Part shown: piece by piece, positions 48,496 through 59,678 of the stretch
How positions within the stretch are numbered: the first letter of the stretch is position 1
How the letters are laid out: the number at the start of each line of letters is the position of its first letter
From: Sphaeramia orbicularis
Taxonomy: Eukaryota; Chordata; Actinopteri; Kurtiformes; Apogonidae
NCBI RefSeq assembly: GCF_902148855.1
Contig: NC_043959.1
Coordinates: 33,986,026-34,050,025, forward strand
Reading direction: 5' to 3'
Length of the DNA: 64,000 bases
Made by a program: the position numbers and the translations under genes
The notes under the pieces: model-generated
What the model was told of the DNA's origin: nothing
Databases searched by the model: none
Seen by the model: the letters and a program-made list of their open reading frames with translations, nothing else

Positions 48496-51400
48496 GCCCT
48501 GCAGGAGGGTGGTGAGTCGTCCTGTCATACAGTTTCTGTCCTCTTTTTCCCGGACAGCGGTCGGGAAAACGGGATTTCGTCAGTTTTCCAGCAGTTCTGC
48601 TTGCCGTGTGACTTTACAGACCCAAGATGTTATGGAAAGAGCGACTTCTCCGTATAGTTTAGTGGCAGCGGTGTGTCTGCAGAGGCTGCCGGTTATATCA
48701 GCGGACTACAAACCTATAGAGCAGCAGTTCAGGGACATGATGCTCCAGGTGAGTTGGGCTGAAATAAGTTCACCAGAGAGAGAAAAAAACATACTGTTAG
48801 ATACCGACAGGTGATCATGTGTAATAAACCACTCCGATCTGTGACCACTGTAGTAGAGGTTTTCAGATGCTTTTAAGTGAATACATATGGAAGTAGGATT
48901 TTCTATGCAGGAATTTTACTCCTGCATAGAAAATCCTACTTCCATATGTATTCACAGCGAAATGTGTCTTGGGATTTAAGTAAAAGTACTCCTTAGTACC
49001 TCTGACTTAAGTATTACTATACATAGCATCACTTCAAGGGGTGTAAACATTAAGACAGGGGCACTAGATACATCTGAAGACTGATCACACGGATAATGGG
49101 AAAGGAAAGATGAAAAACAGATCTGTCCTTGAACATTAAAATATAACAGTAAGCTCTATTTTATACTCTTGATACCTGATTCATTGTGTAAAATCTTTAT
49201 TTTATATCTGAACCTGTCAAGTACAAGTACTGTCCTTACATCTCAAAGTATTTGAGCAGAAGTATAAAACACATGCCTACAAACCAGTTTACTAAGTAGG
49301 CTACAGAGACAGGTTCTATTAACTAAGTGTGACAAGTCATTAAAAATGTAGGAAACAGCAGCTGTAATCCTAAAGTTCTCTGTAACACTCATTGATGTAA
49401 CAGCTGGTTTGTTGTAATTGTCATCCATTACATTGTTCGCAAATAGTGAAATCAGCTGTATTAATTTGTGTTGTAAGCTGTTATTAAGTAACAGATGATA
49501 TGGGGTAAATGAAAACAATGATGCCAGTAACATCAGATGAAATCCTAAAAGGTGTGATGGAGAGCTGCTACCGCTTTGTTTCAGATGGAACTGGAGAAGA
49601 GTGTCCTGTCAGACCACGAGCTGCGGCTACTGGAGGACGCTGAGAGACTGAGACGCAAACTGGCAGACGACTACGACTCGGATGAAGAGGGTAGCCACGA
49701 TGACCAGGAAATCGTGTTGGCGCAGGACCTGGAGGACTCCTGGGAACAGAAACTGAAGACCTTCCAGCCAGCGCCAAGGGTCAGAGGTCAGTATGAGGAT
49801 GGACTAAAGGTTTCACTAGTAAGGGAGCACAAATATACAGCACATGGTGAAATTGGTACAGCTTGGTGCTCTAATTATATCCTTACATTATTATTCAGCT
49901 TTTTGTCTTGTTCCCATCAGTAACAGAGGAAAACAGGATGCAAAAGAACATCAGATCACTGTGTGGCAGCACAGACTGTCAGTTTCGCTCTCATGTTTCA
50001 GTTTTGAGGAATGCAATTTCTGTCTGGAGGCATCTCATATGCCTGGGTTGAAGTTAAATTACCAGGGAGGAGAGATACTTGTATCACTTTCACTGCAGGA
50101 TCCTGATGTTTTCTTTGACATCCAGGCAATCTGTCTGCTTCAGCACTCCAAATTAGCATTTTATTTCCTGTCACATGCTTCAAAGGGTTCTGTGAATTTT
50201 GTTCGTGCAGAGACATAATTGTTCCTGAAGCAGCCTGACTGTTCTGTCTGTCATTCAGATGATTTAGATAAGAACCTGAACTCTGTGGAGCGCTGCTTGG
50301 CTGACTCGCTGGTTCTTCTGGCCGAGCAGCAGGTCGGTGGTGAGAAGATCTGGCTGCTGCCTCAGACTCAGTGGCAGGAAGGAGAAACGCTGCGGCAGAC
50401 GGCGGAGAGAGCCCTTGCCTCCCTTCCAGGTGACGTAGCAATTAGTTTAGATTTGAAATGAAATTAGAGGAAAATAGGATGAGGCGTCAGGTTTCCAGGC
50501 TGTTTTTCCCAAACTGGAGTCAGCAAGAGACCTTCGTTATTTCAAGAAACATTAGTTTATATTACATATTTAAAGGCTCTATGTGAAAGAGCCTTTAAAT
50601 ATCATATTTTTCATATTTTCATATTTTGCTGAAGTTTCATTTCTGGGAAACATTTTTAGCTGATTTCTTTTGATTATAGAAATCATGGTTATTTCCCCCA
50701 AAAGATGGATTTCTGAACTCTTCCTAAGTTTTAAATTGATATGAACTTGTTTTACTATTGCAGTATTCAATTCCTAGAAGCACTCTTTTTTATTTTAACA
50801 GGTTGACATTTTTTCCAATATAAATACTCTGAATGTCATTATTTCTATTTGGATTTTAGGAGAAATGCCATTTACCAATCTACAGCAAACATATATGTTA
50901 ACTTTACTCCTAAATATGCAAACAAGTTGTAAAACTGGTGGTTTCTTAATTCTTTACAACTTGAATTAAGAAAAATAAACATCTTCGGTATTTTTATGTT
51001 CTATTATATTTATCTTTGATATCAAAAATTGTAACATGACAGGTTAAAAAGGTCCAATAAAATGGTCCTCTCAATACATCAGAGTGAGAAACTGGCTTTT
51101 TTTGAAAATACTATTGACTGGGGAAATAAGTATTTAACATTCTTCATTTGGCTAAAATAATTTGTTTAAAAATACTTATCCATTGTCACCTATGTGCAGA
51201 CTTGAGGATGGTATTGATCCTCTCATGTAAATCTTGGCCTATTTCTCAAACTGCCAATCTTTCAGAAACCCAATCATCTGATCATACCTAAACTTGGATT
51301 CCACTGCATTAATTGATTTTAACCCACAGGAAGGAAGATAAAGCCCCTTAAAACCACTTGTTTTGTGTTCATTTGCATATGTCTGGAGTTACATATTGTT

Positions 51401-52697
51401 GAAATCATATTCTCCAGTTGTAAGAGAACATACTGTTTGGTGAGGACCCTAAGAAAAGATTGAATTTAATTTTTTCTAGTGGATATGAAATTAAAAATTA
51501 CCTTTCCTTTTAAAATCACGATTCAATCACAGTATGTGTCAATGTGATTGCAGTATTTATGAGCTTTGGAAATAATTATTGCACCACTGTGATGAAATTG
51601 TGAAAAATCTGCACTGAAAATGTGACTAGAATAAATGTGACCTATAAATCTATCAGGCTTTCCAAATGAGAGTCAAAAGATAGTGAGACGCTCATGAAAT
51701 GTTTGCTTTACGTATTAATAAAGAAATAAGCTGTATTTAAATGAATGACCATTAAAAATCCATTTTTCCCCATAACAAGAAACATATTCAAGAATAGATG
51801 AAAAAGTCATCAGATAGAAAATTATGGACGTCTAATAAAAATTGATATATGTCAGAAATGAGACGGTGTAATTATCCTTCACATGACACATATTTCACTC
51901 AGACTTTTGTCTGTTCATAAAGTTAAATCAAGCACTGAAACATTTAAATAAAACGTCACTCACAGAGTATGTTAAAGCGTTTCACAACATTGCTCATGAA
52001 CTCTTAATATTCCAGCCCCATCAATTACTCTCCATTAAGGCTTTCTGTTCCACATTAACATGTGCCAGTTGGTTCTATTTTAAGCGTCTTACAGTAGCTG
52101 GAGTTGATCCATTTTTAATATAGCCGGACGCTGCAGAAATTCCCTAACGCGACTGTGTGTGTCTGCGTGTGTGCTTTTATCCGTATATTGAGCCAACTGA
52201 GACTATGTGATTTAGATGACATGAGATTAGATTAAAACTTAATGGAGATAATTGTGTTGTTGCCGCAGCAGAGGATGAGAAACTGCATTAGGATAATTTA
52301 AGACTCAATTATACCAGTCAAACAATGATAATTCGGGATAATAACGTATAAATACAATGGATACAGCTGCAGCAGGATAACATCAGACACATAACAGCTG
52401 CATTTGACCATGCGGTGATGTTTACCCACAGATGCTTTTCCTCCCACAGCAGCTGGTTTTAAGGCGACTTTCCTTGGCAATGCCCCCTGCGGTGTGTACA
52501 AGTACAAACTGCCCAAAGCTGCTCGGACGGAGAACTCAGTCGGGACGAAGGTGTTCTTCTTCAAAGCCATTCTGTCAGACAGCAGTCCGTCCACAGCTCC
52601 AAACAAGTCTATCATGTGGCTGAAGAAAAGTGAACTGGAGCGCTACCTGAAACCAGCGTACTTCATGAAGGTCAACCGCTTCATCCTCAACCTGTGA
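48488..52697 (+). CDS. mrpl46: Mitochondrial ribosomal protein mL46 (MRPL46)
   Basis: A component of the large mitoribosomal subunit with a Nudix-like fold, near the central protuberance. Coding exons are 48488-48748 (87 codons, phase 0), 49585-49786, 50259-50429 and 52450-52697. They give 882 nt, or 293 residues (human 279). The N terminus [12 protein letters not shown] is a mitochondrial presequence. Diagnostic stretches are [15 protein letters not shown] (exon 1), ILAQDLED-type [14 protein letters not shown] (exon 2), [20 protein letters not shown] (exon 3) and FLGNAPCG with KVFFFKAIL (exon 4). Exon 4 has two possible acceptors in CACAGCAG (after 52449 or 52452), which add or drop one Ala. 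AATAAA at 52821-52826 is the likely polyadenylation signal. Confidence 0.95.
48877..48955. repeat. Perfect 36-bp inverted repeat in mrpl46 intron 1
   Basis: Bases 48877-48912 and 48920-48955 are exact reverse complements over all 36 positions, around the 7-base loop ATTTTAC. The arm contains AGTAGGATTTTCTATGCAGG. It lacks transposon ends or a target duplication. Confidence 0.9.
50566..50602. repeat. Perfect 15-bp inverted repeat in mrpl46 intron 3
   Basis: ATATTTAAAGGCTCT and its exact complement surround a 7-base loop ATGTGAA. The loop length equals that of the 36-bp hairpin in intron 1. Confidence 0.85.
50603..52449 (+). other. mrpl46 intron 3, gene-free
   Basis: About 1.9 kb of A+T-rich intron. 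I see no exon, RNA gene or named repeat in it. Confidence 0.4.
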
Positions 52698-53209
52698 AGA
52701 CACAACCGGAACATTGATTCATAGAAGAATATTTATGAGACCCAGAAAATCATCATTCTGTCTATTGTCATGTATTATAAATTGTAATTTTCATTCAGTT
52801 TTTGAACATTTCGTTACACAAATAAATTGTTTTTCAACTCATATTGTTTCCATCCTAAGTATTAATTGGGTCAAATTTTCAGCTCTGTCCTTTGCACCTT
52901 TTAAGTCCAGATCGTGCTCACTGCTCTTGCACAGCATCAGCATTTATTTATTATTTATAGCACTGTTTGAACCCCTTAAACACTTCTCACAACGATGCTC
53001 TTAAACAGACAGTGCTCTGTACGTATGATATTCACAGATATAGGACAAATACTCACCTGTGGGAGTGTCTTAGTGATTCTCTGTTGTGTGTAGCACATAT
53101 TTTATTCTACATTTCATTATATTCCACATACTAGTGAAGGAAAAAAAAACATGATGATGTACCACAACAAGTAACCTAGAGGCCTAGAGCTATATTTGTG
53201 ATAACTTCA

Positions 53210-53665
53210 GTCTTTCCTAAGTGGTTTATCACCATTTAATATTTTGTACTCTGGGTTGTTCTGTGAAATTCAGGTTCTATTATAGTTTAGTTTTTTTTTT
53301 ATTATTATTATTTACTGATCATATAGATGTTCACAAAAGCTCAGTAAATTCAAAGGTTACACTGGTACAGAGAAATGTGAACCAAAGGTTGATGTTCTCA
53401 ACAATATATCATGAACCCAATGCAAAAACAAGCATCTACAACCACTGCAATTTGTCAAACTGTATGTTTTTTGGTGATTCAGTGTTCCAGAACACAACAG
53501 AGCCTCAGAATATCCAAATGGGTCACATCTAATGCCAATGAAAAGGAGAGAAAATGCATTTTACCTGAATTATTTAAATGCATTGATAGGATTAGTGGTT
53601 AAAAAGCTAAACATTGTAGATCAGTTGATGCTTTTGGTCACAGACAGCTGTTTAAGTCTTTAACA
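53210..53665 (+). mobile_element. TTAA-family A element, copy 6 (old)
   Basis: It keeps GGTTTATCACCATTTAAT, AGCCTCAGAATATCCAAATG and TGATAGGATTAGTGGTTAAA in family order, and ends near GTTTAAGTCTTTAAC. The terminal repeats are decayed, so limits are approximate. It lies about 400 bp after mrpl46. Confidence 0.6.
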
Positions 53666-53852
53666 AAATGTAAAAAGTCATGTAAATATTTTAATTAAGA
53701 TTTAAATTTGCTCTTTTTGAGTACTCACAGTTTAACCAGGGCAGTAAAGCTGCAAAGTCGTAAAACCATATATTGAATACTACGCAGAAACATATAGCAA
53801 TAGGACAGTATTAAAAGGCATTGTCTGATGACACCCACGCTTCATCAGTTCT

Positions 53853-54065
53853 ATTCAGTATTTATTATATAGCCCAGTATCATAGGACAGATGGGCTCAA
53901 AGGGCTTTGCAGTTTGTACAATATACTGCACCTCTGTCCTTGGACCCTTGGTTTGAGTGAAGAAAAACTCCCCCAATAAACTCCTTTACCAGGGAAAAAA
54001 TAGTAGGAACCTCATGATGAGCCTCAGGAGCGAGGTCCATGTCAGTGCATTTTGATTTTTAAATA
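53853..54065. repeat. Fish interspersed repeat
   Basis: TATTATATAGCCCAGTATCA, then GGGCTCAAAGGGCTTTGCAG and AAAAACTCCCCCAATAAACT, is the order of a high-copy fish repeat of retroposon type. It has no coding capacity. Confidence 0.55.
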
Positions 54066-56355
54066 TCTGACAAATCCGAAGAAAATTTATTCACCCGTTG
54101 TCATAACCAGCATTTCAACATGAAGTAATCGTATTGTATTTAAGCACAGTAAATGTATTTGCTGGTTTTTACATTCATTCTGTAACTTAAGGTGATTACT
54201 TACATTCCAACAATGCACATAATTAGTTATTATCATAATTTTCTTCACAAAATCTTGCAGTATGTGTTCATGTCTTCTGTCTTCAAGAGATATGAGACAC
54301 TAGTACACACACACACGAGCCTGTGCATGTAGGATGGGCAGACCATTGTCTATTTAAGATCACTGTTGTAGAAAATGTTTCTTTTACTCTTGACAAAGTT
54401 CTAGCTGGAGGCCAAAACATCAGTGTGATGATAAGAGCATGAGCTTTCGTTTAAGAATGAAGTGAATGTCCCAGTGCACCCGTATCAGCGAGAGTTGTGA
54501 ATATTAGCTACGTCTTCTACCGAAAAACAGATTTAAATTTGAGAAAGGGTAATAAGCAAGAGTTTTGTTTGTTACAACTTGAGCAGATAATGAGTACACA
54601 AACAGGCGAGCTCTGCGGAGTATAGCGCAGCTTGCTGTTTTGAGTGCACACTAGAAGATGAACTGTGTGGGCTTGGGAGGCCTTTTGGAAGTAAACTGTT
54701 GACCCTCAGCAGGCAGGTCCTCACAGAGCTCCAGTAGGTGGCAGTGTTTGCACATCAGCCACAGAGGAGGACTGTGATAAGCTGTGTAATTATGGCTGTG
54801 TGCTGACCTCAGAGCGGCACTGCAGAGAGAGCTTTTCTGATCAACTTGGCTTCCTTTTATTCATACTGAAAATATCCATCATGCCAGGATAATGTTCCAT
54901 CGGAATAGCTATGATAATTCTTGGTAGGTAAGAGCATTGTGATGTTCCCGACCCATTTTCTGCCTGAGATCAGCCTGTTATTTCTGTTCATGTCTGCAGA
55001 GACAAAGAGTTATTAATGTTGTAGAATTTCCCATCTTTATACTTCAGGCTTTGTTGAAAGGCTGCAGTCTGTGCTGTTTGTGAGATTGGCTGAGTGCAGC
55101 GCAGCCCTCCTCTTTCAGTTGGATGTGAAGGTCAGGGTGAGCTGATGAAGGCCATTTCAGCCTGTTTGGTTTGCACACAAAACCAGGGCTCACTGTTCTC
55201 TTGGCCGACACTGGCTGCCTGACACCCTGGGTCCTGTTCTGGTACCTGATGTTAAATTCGAGGCAGTTACACATACAAAAAGAGCAACATTCACAGCTTT
55301 CATCTCCATGGGAAGTCTGATGAAAGCATCTTTACTAGTTGGTAGAGAAAGGGCCTTAGAGAAATTGACTTTGGATCCAGTAGGTTGTGAAAACCAAGTC
55401 ACTCTACTCTTGCCTGGAAAACAAATTGTTCTGTAAAGGCATTCGTCCACACTAATAAAAAAGCATTTGGAAACATTTTTTTCTTTGCATTTGTTATTTC
55501 CTTGGGGAAATAATAACATCAATAAGTGTTTGGTTTTCATAACAGACCTCACAGTTTTTTAAGAAATATATATTGTCCTCTACCACCCACAGTTCCAATG
55601 GCCAGAAGAATTGTCTTGTTTCAGTGAAGATGTATTATTTGAAAAACAGAAAGAAACAAACACTGAAAGTTTCAAACCATCTACTATTATAATTATATAA
55701 GTTGTATGATGGTATATGAGGGAATGCCAATTTGTTACTGTAGTATTAGTTGTATTACATTAACATATATATAAGGTTGAAATCATATTGACATAATTTT
55801 ACATACATTTTCATAGATCATAATCAATGCAGAAATGGTTGAAACTTGATACTTTATTCCATAAAGCACATCTAAGACGTAATCAGTAAGAGCTGATGTC
55901 AACAGGGTTATTTTCTCAGACGTGACAAAGCTCTTCTCGATACTTTGAAGATATCATCCAGCTGTTCACAGCATTCAAAATAACACGAGTTCCAAATACT
56001 TATCTATTTGGTGCAATTATCTTTCAAAATTCGAGTCCTCATCTCTGGAGTGCCTTTTTTGTTGCTAACTCCCTGTGAGCCGATGAAGTGGAAAGACAAA
56101 TTGCAAAAACATATTAGCATTATTTTTTTTTTCAACAATACCATACTCAAACCAAATAGCAGATGTCGTACAGGTAGTTTCAACACCTTCTTCAATAAAC
56201 ACAATAACATACTGTATATCGACTTAAAGTGTGTTCTACTACACAGCTGAGCAGGACATTAAACGTTAAGTGAAGCACTAAACCCCTTCATGATCTTCTT
56301 GGAGTTCTCAGTTGAAAATGGATGTAGAGGAATGTTTTTCAGGAATCTCACAGTG
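54066..56355. other. Gene-free stretch
   Basis: I see no exon or named repeat. Bases 54600-55330 look more complex than their surroundings and could be single-copy regulatory DNA. Confidence 0.35.
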
Positions 56356-56359
56356 TGCA

Positions 56360-56545
56360 TTAAAGGTGCAATGTGTAATATTTGTACATGCTTGTGATGT
56401 TTGTGTTGTCCTTTGGCATTGGCTAAGTTAATGGTAACTAGTGTCATACAGTGTTGTTGTTACAGAAGAGGCTTATTCACACAGTTAAAGTAAAAAAAAA
56501 GTGTTTTAAACTTTCTTCATAATATGTTCCATATTGCACTTTCAA
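56360..56545. mobile_element. Short TTAA-type MITE
   Basis: The left end TTAAAGGTGCAATGTGTAAT and the right end TTCCATATTGCACTTTCAA are inverted repeats. The left TTAA is intact and the right one reads TCAA. The TTAAAGGTGCA start is common among short fish MITEs. Confidence 0.55.
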
Positions 56546-56706
56546 ATCCATAATTGCATGACAGATCAGTATTCAAAAGACTGCTTTGTTTTTCAATGCT
56601 GAGAACCATTGTGCAAGGTTTTCAAAGTATGGAAGTAAAATCTTGCCATCAGCTATTAAATAGTTGTATTTCACAAGAATTGTTTTTTAATGTATTTGTA
56701 ATAACA

Positions 56707-57043
56707 GGCGGTGCAGTGGTTAGCACTCGTGCCTCACAGCAAGAAGGTCTTGGGTTCGATTCCAACACCAGTCAATAGGGGTCAGCGCGGGTTCTCTCCA
56801 GGTACTCCGGCTTCCTCCCATCATCCAAAGACATGCACTAATAGGTTAATCGGTTAATCTAATCTAATCTAATCTAATCTAATCTAATCTAATCTAATCT
56901 AATCTAATCTAATCTATGTCAGCCCTGTGATGAGCTGGCGACTTGTCCAGGGTGAACCCCGGACATGTAGTTGGGATAGGCTCCAAGCGACGCCTGTGAC
57001 CCTAGTGAGGATAAAGCGGGTTCAGAAAATGAATGAATGAATG
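56707..57043 (+). mobile_element. tRNA-derived SINE, + copy of an inverted pair
   Basis: The tRNA-like head has an A-box-like region GCAGTGGTTAGCACTCG and a perfect B box GGTTCGATTCC. The body has CTCCGGCTTCCTCCCATC and GATGAGCTGGCGACTTGTCC, and it ends in (GAAT)n. An (AATCT)n array (56855-56915) replaces part of the middle. Confidence 0.75.
56855..56915. repeat. (AATCT)n microsatellite inside the SINE
   Basis: About twelve pentamer units, which appear to grow from the GGTTAATCGGTTAATCT wording of the SINE itself. Confidence 0.9.
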
Positions 57044-57202
57044 TTTTTTAATTGTTGTATTTTGTAATTTGAATTTTTTTTTGTAGTTGAATATTTTTTT
57101 GAATAGTTGAATTTCAATTTTTTTTTACTCAGAGTTTCATAATCTGAATTCAACTATTAAAAAAAAACAGTTTTTTTAATTCAACCTTCTCAAATACAAT
57201 GC

Positions 57203-57540
57203 GTTCATTCATTCCTTATCTGAACCTACTTTATCCTCACTACGGTTGCGGGGGTCGCTGGAGCCTATCCCAGCTACGTGAAGGCAGGGTACACCCTTTA
57301 CATGTCGCCAGTTCATTGCAAGGCTGACATATAGAGACAAACAACCAGTCACTCTCACATTCACACCTATGGGCAATTTTAGATTAACCTATCAGTGCAT
57401 GTCTTTGGATGGTGGAGGGAACCCGGAGAAAACCCACACAGACACAGGGAGAACATGCAAACTCCACACAGAAAGGTGTTGGAATCAAATCCAGGACCTT
57501 CTTGCTGTGAGGCACAAGTACTACCTACTACACCACCTTG
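57203..57540 (-). mobile_element. tRNA-derived SINE, - copy of the inverted pair
   Basis: Read on the - strand it starts with the tRNA-like head (AAGGTGGTGTAGTAGGTAGT) and ends with (GAATGAATG) at 57203. It is the same family as the copy at 56707-57043, without the pentamer array. Open frames of 84-88 codons here are chance frames across the repeat. Confidence 0.75.
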
Positions 57541-58353
57541 TCACACATCACAAAAAAAAAAAAAATGCAATACACATCAAATTAAACTCTGTCCATTTCA
57601 TAACAGTATTATACGTCAACCTGATCATACTATAACATATTTTAACTAAAACATTTGTCATATTTTCTTAACATTTTGGTTTTGATTGTCCTTTTAAATG
57701 TGTTATTTGATGTAATTGCCTTCAGTTCATCATTGGGGTTGTTTCATAAGTAGATTCCTGAAGTCATTTTTGCAATGCGGTGCAGTCTAATTTTGAGAAA
57801 CACAGACTCTACTAATCTCAGTAGGTCTGAATGGTGGTTGTCAATGCCAAATTGTGTTTCTTCAATATGGTCCCTGAGCAAAAACACATCCTCTGTGCCA
57901 ATCTCTTCCTGGACAATATGCGTCACCGCTGACACCTTGGGAGCTTGCCCTAATTGGACCTGGCAAATCACCCGTTCTGCTGCTTTCATCACCTTTATAG
58001 AAAAAAAAAAGGAATATCTGAAACCTCAAAATGTATCAGAATGCGATATGTGATATGATGATTTCATATGAGCTTTTAGATCGGTACTTTTCACTGTTTG
58101 TATCAAAACATAATCTGTAGGAGTAAAGTAGTTAATGCATTTAACAAATAGGCAACATGAACAATACCGTTGCAATGTATGAGGATGTGGCCGAGGAAGA
58201 TGTAGAGACTCTCTTAAGTGAGCATACGCCATTGGACCATGAAGGTGTAGCGTGAGGGCAAACTCTGCTCTCTGCTGTACTCATTGTGGTTTTTTGCCAA
58301 GACGTGTATCCGAAGATCTGAAATTAAGTTAGCACAAAAAAACAAATTAGTAA

Positions 58354-58941
58354 TGCTGTGTTCCAGGCAACCCATAACTCGTGTTTTTCCAACCTTCTAC
58401 TGGTGAAAATGCACTGGAATGGGAGTCAAACCCGTGACTTCCTACCTGTGAGTTCGTACTAGATCGATGTACTCCCAGCACAACAATGGTGGCCCCTGTG
58501 TATGTGGTGTTTACACAAATGGTTTATTAAAACAAGTTATTGCTCTGACAATATTTATCTGCAAATGTTCTGCATAATCAGCAGCCACTCCAGCATTAGC
58601 TAGTTTTCAGTCCATTGAGTGCAAGAATAAATTAATACCAAATATGTATCCAAATATACAAATAACATAACATAAAAGGTAGAACAACTTCTCTTGCCTT
58701 ATGTGCCGTTTTTCTTCCTCTGTTTCCCTCAAATAAGCACGGAACAAGCACCTTTGGCGATAGAAATGATTGTAAATGAGCATAACTTATGGTCCGCCAT
58801 GCTGATTTTTTTACATCTAGCTACTACAATTCCTTGCGCTCAGCAAGCAGTTTGGCGTGACTTGCCTGGAATGTTACTAAGTCATGAGTCGTGGTTTGAA
58901 GATGTGACTTACAGGCTCAAAAAACGGCCTGGAACACAGCG
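58354..58941. mobile_element. PIF/Harbinger-like MITE inside the THAP relic
   Basis: The ends are TGCTGTGTTCCAGGC and GCCTGGAACACAGCG, inverted repeats, with TAA on both sides (351-353 and 942-944 of the 58-kb stretch). The TGCTGTGTTCCA end resembles that of the element at 35700-36798, so both may be one family. It has no transposase frame. Confidence 0.75.
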
Positions 58942-58991
58942 TAAGACCCCTTTAAATAATAAGGAAGGAGGAGTCTAACAGAGTGTAAACA

Positions 58992-59678
58992 TTAAAGGTG
59001 CACTGCCACACATATTTCATTATTTTTGTGGTGATGTCTGAAGTTCTACCATGGACTCTGTAACATTTTTTGTGGAAAAAATGCCTTGGTTACCAAGTTT
59101 CAAGCCATTCTAACATGGTATAGAAAGCCTGCTGGAAGACTCAGCTCAGTTTGTGCCAGTTCTCATAAACATTCAATGTGCTAATCTGCTTGAGTCTGAC
59201 TGGCTAACAGCTAGCCAGTGAGAACCTGGCTTTTCAGTATGCTTTATCCTGCGCAACAAGTAAAGGAACTGAGGGAAACCGAAAGTGAAACTTGACATGC
59301 TTTGAACGTCCGACTCCCAGCTTCTATGCCTTGTATGGTGGAGCTTACACAGAATTTTCACAACTTCTAACTTACTGTATATCTGCTCCCCCTTTACGGT
59401 GCCCCAGCTTGCTGTATATGAAAAGTGTCACTGAGCTAGATGAATTCTGTGGGTGTGGTCTCACCTGGGCGAGCTCATGAATAGTAATGAGCTCAGGCAT
59501 TAATACGTCACACTGACCAGCTTTTCTAGTTGACCTGATTTCTCCACTTATTTCTTTTCAGTGGCAGTAGCAGACAGAGGAGATAGCAGTTCATTTTCAA
59601 ATTCACTAAATAACACAAACATGTACGGACCTAACTAATTTCAAAAAATACAAGTAAAAATGGTTTTGGCACCTTTAA
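58992..59678. mobile_element. TTAA-flanked MITE inside the THAP relic
   Basis: The left end TTAAAGGTGCACTGCCA and the right end TTTTGGCACCTTTAA form an imperfect inverted repeat bounded by TTAA. It starts only 50 bp after the Harbinger-like MITE. It has no coding frame. Confidence 0.65.

Noticed and set aside
49844-50218. 124-codon frame inside mrpl46
   Set aside because: It lies in intron 2; the splice borders and the conserved protein exclude it.
57369-57649. Frames of 84-88 codons
   Set aside because: They are chance frames across the reverse-oriented SINE.
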